From contig JAUVNV010000168.1 in NCBI GenBank assembly GCA_030599515.1, positions 1 to 5,904 of the forward strand: a stretch of 5,904 bases of DNA, given 5' to 3'. Numbering within the stretch: position 1 is the first letter of the stretch; each line of letters starts with the position of its first letter. This document shows, piece by piece, positions 4,879 to 5,904 of this stretch. This DNA is from Acidimicrobiia bacterium. Lineage in GTDB: Bacteria > Actinomycetota > Acidimicrobiia > Spongiisociales > UBA5794. The notes beneath the pieces are model-generated. The model had not been told where the DNA came from. It worked only from the letters and a program-made list of their open reading frames with translations, and ran no database searches. The translations under genes were made by a program, and so were the position numbers.

Positions 4879-5882
4879 GCTTCCGGATGCCTGCCGAGTG
4901 GGAGCCTCACGAGCGATGCCTCATGGCATGGACCGGCGCAGAGAAGTGGGGCAAGCACCTCGAAGCTGCACGTCGCGACTACGCCGAGATCGCGAACGCG
5001 ATCGCAGCCTTCGAGCCGCTGACGATGATGGTCAACGCCGACGACGCTGCCGGAGCCCGTCGAGCCCTCACGTCCGATACCGAGATCATGGAGATCCCAT
5101 TCGAGCACGCATGGACGCGCGATTCGGGACCCGTTGTTGTTGTCGACGAAGAAGGGAACAGAGCCGGGGTCGATTTCCGCTTCAACTCGTGGGGCGAAAA
5201 GCATTTCCCCTATGAGCAAACAGCCGCGAGCACCGGGGCAGTCCTCTCAAGTCTCGGCATCAAGCGCATCGAGTCGCCGATGGTCCTCGAGGGTGGAGCC
5301 ATCACGGTCGACGGCCAGGGCACGTTGATCACCACCGAGCAGTGCCTCCTCAACGCCAACCGCAATCCCGGGATGTCTAAAGAGGACATCGAGCAAGAAC
5401 TGAGAAGCAGACTCGGCATCGAGAAGATCATCTGGCTGCCCTGGGGCATCACCGACGACTGGGTCACCGACGGACACGTAGACGCGGTGTGTACCTTCGT
5501 ACGCCCAGGCGTAGTGCTCGCCCAGACATGCGACGACCCTTCCGACCCGGACTACGAACGGATGGCCGCCAACCTCGACGTGCTCGCTGATACCACGGAT
5601 GCGGCAGGCCGGTCAATCGACGTGATCGAACTTCCCCCGATGCCAAACGACGAATTCGACGGCGGCGCCGTCCGAACGATCTACGCCAACGTCTACATCG
5701 CCAACGGCGGCGTCATCGTCCCCGTAGGCGATTCCCCGTCCGATGCCGAGTCGATAGCACTCCTGGAAGAAGCCTTCCCCGATCGTGAGGTCGTCGGTGT
5801 CCCCGGAACGCTACTCTCCTTCGCCGGCGGCGGCCCCCACTGCGTGACCATGCAGATCCCCGCGGCGCGCGAGACGTCGTGA
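4875..5882 (+). CDS. Agmatine-deiminase-family (PAD_porph) guanidine-modifying enzyme
   Basis: A 335-residue protein with the five-blade propeller fold of guanidine-group-modifying enzymes, slightly shorter than typical agmatine deiminases (about 340-380). From GTG 4875 it begins VSFRMPAEWEPHE, the normal family N-terminus. All expected catalytic residues are seen: Asp83 in WTRDSGP, Glu139 in LEGGAITVDGQGT, His201 and Asp203 in TDGHVD, and the nucleophile Cys323 in AGGGPHCVT. CLLNANRNP (157-165) and IIWLPWG (185-191) are also standard. The family hydrolyses a guanidino group to a ureido group plus ammonia through a thiouronium intermediate on the cysteine. The loop before the catalytic histidine reads DDWVTDGH (194-201), where agmatine deiminases usually have a DET or DEDT type sequence. 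The segment around 254-270 is also short, so specificity for agmatine is not assured. It is translationally coupled to the CE4 gene by a 4-base overlap. The product would be a natural substrate for the operon's transcarbamylase (inference). Confidence 0.9.
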   Translation: MSFRMPAEWEPHERCLMAWTGAEKWGKHLEAARRDYAEIANAIAAFEPLTMMVNADDAAGARRALTSDTEIMEIPFEHAWTRDSGPVVVVDEEGNRAGVDFRFNSWGEKHFPYEQTAASTGAVLSSLGIKRIESPMVLEGGAITVDGQGTLITTEQCLLNANRNPGMSKEDIEQELRSRLGIEKIIWLPWGITDDWVTDGHVDAVCTFVRPGVVLAQTCDDPSDPDYERMAANLDVLADTTDAAGRSIDVIELPPMPNDEFDGGAVRTIYANVYIANGGVIVPVGDSPSDAESIALLEEAFPDREVVGVPGTLLSFAGGGPHCVTMQIPAARETS

Positions 5883-5904
5883 CCTCCCTCGACTCTCCCG
5901 CGTC

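Noticed and set aside
5883..5904. Terminator after the deiminase gene
   Set aside because: Only 22 bases remain, with no inverted repeat or T-run.

Overview
The window is moderately GC-rich (by eye around 60%). It uses ATG and GTG starts, strong GGAG-type ribosome sites and tightly packed genes. This fits a high-GC bacterium, perhaps an actinomycete-like or other environmental lineage; there is no rRNA or lineage marker to settle it. I see no tRNA, rRNA, CRISPR array, insertion sequence or origin, and no gene-free stretch over 300 bases.

Layout. Positions 1-1146 (minus strand) hold two overlapping genes of a molybdenum-hydroxylase (xanthine/CO dehydrogenase family) complex: the FAD subunit (271-1146), then the [2Fe-2S] subunit (274 running off the left edge). 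The Mo-binding large subunit is not in the window. Positions 1147-1305 are a 159-bp AT-richer divergent control region with a good sigma70-like promoter facing right, a weaker one facing left, and an imperfect 25-bp dyad over both -10 elements. Positions 1306-5882 (plus strand) read as one operon: an Lrp/AsnC regulator, a knotted-type transcarbamylase, an agmatinase-like ureohydrolase, a CE4 (PuuE/HpPgdA-like) cytosolic polysaccharide-deacetylase-fold hydrolase, and an agmatine-deiminase-family enzyme. Gaps are 64, 61 and 31 bp, then a 4-bp overlap.

How they may work together (inference). Every enzyme family here acts on C-N bonds of guanidino, ureido, cyclic imide or purine-like compounds. 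A plausible reading is an inducible catabolic route for a nitrogen-rich, possibly cyclic guanidino or ureido compound. The Mo-hydroxylase would oxidise the ring, the CE4 hydrolase would open it, and the deiminase would turn a guanidino group into a ureido group. The transcarbamylase would then phosphorolyse the ureido group to amine plus carbamoyl phosphate. The ureohydrolase would act on a related intermediate, and the Lrp protein would sense a substrate or product.

The most striking single observation is that the ureohydrolase lacks the GGDH motif with its first metal-ligand histidine (QNSPC stands there instead). It also lacks the usual substrate-binding glutamate, although the DxHxD and DxD metal motifs remain. 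With changes in the substrate loops of the deiminase and the transcarbamylase, this argues against simply copying the names agmatinase, agmatine deiminase and ornithine carbamoyltransferase onto these genes.
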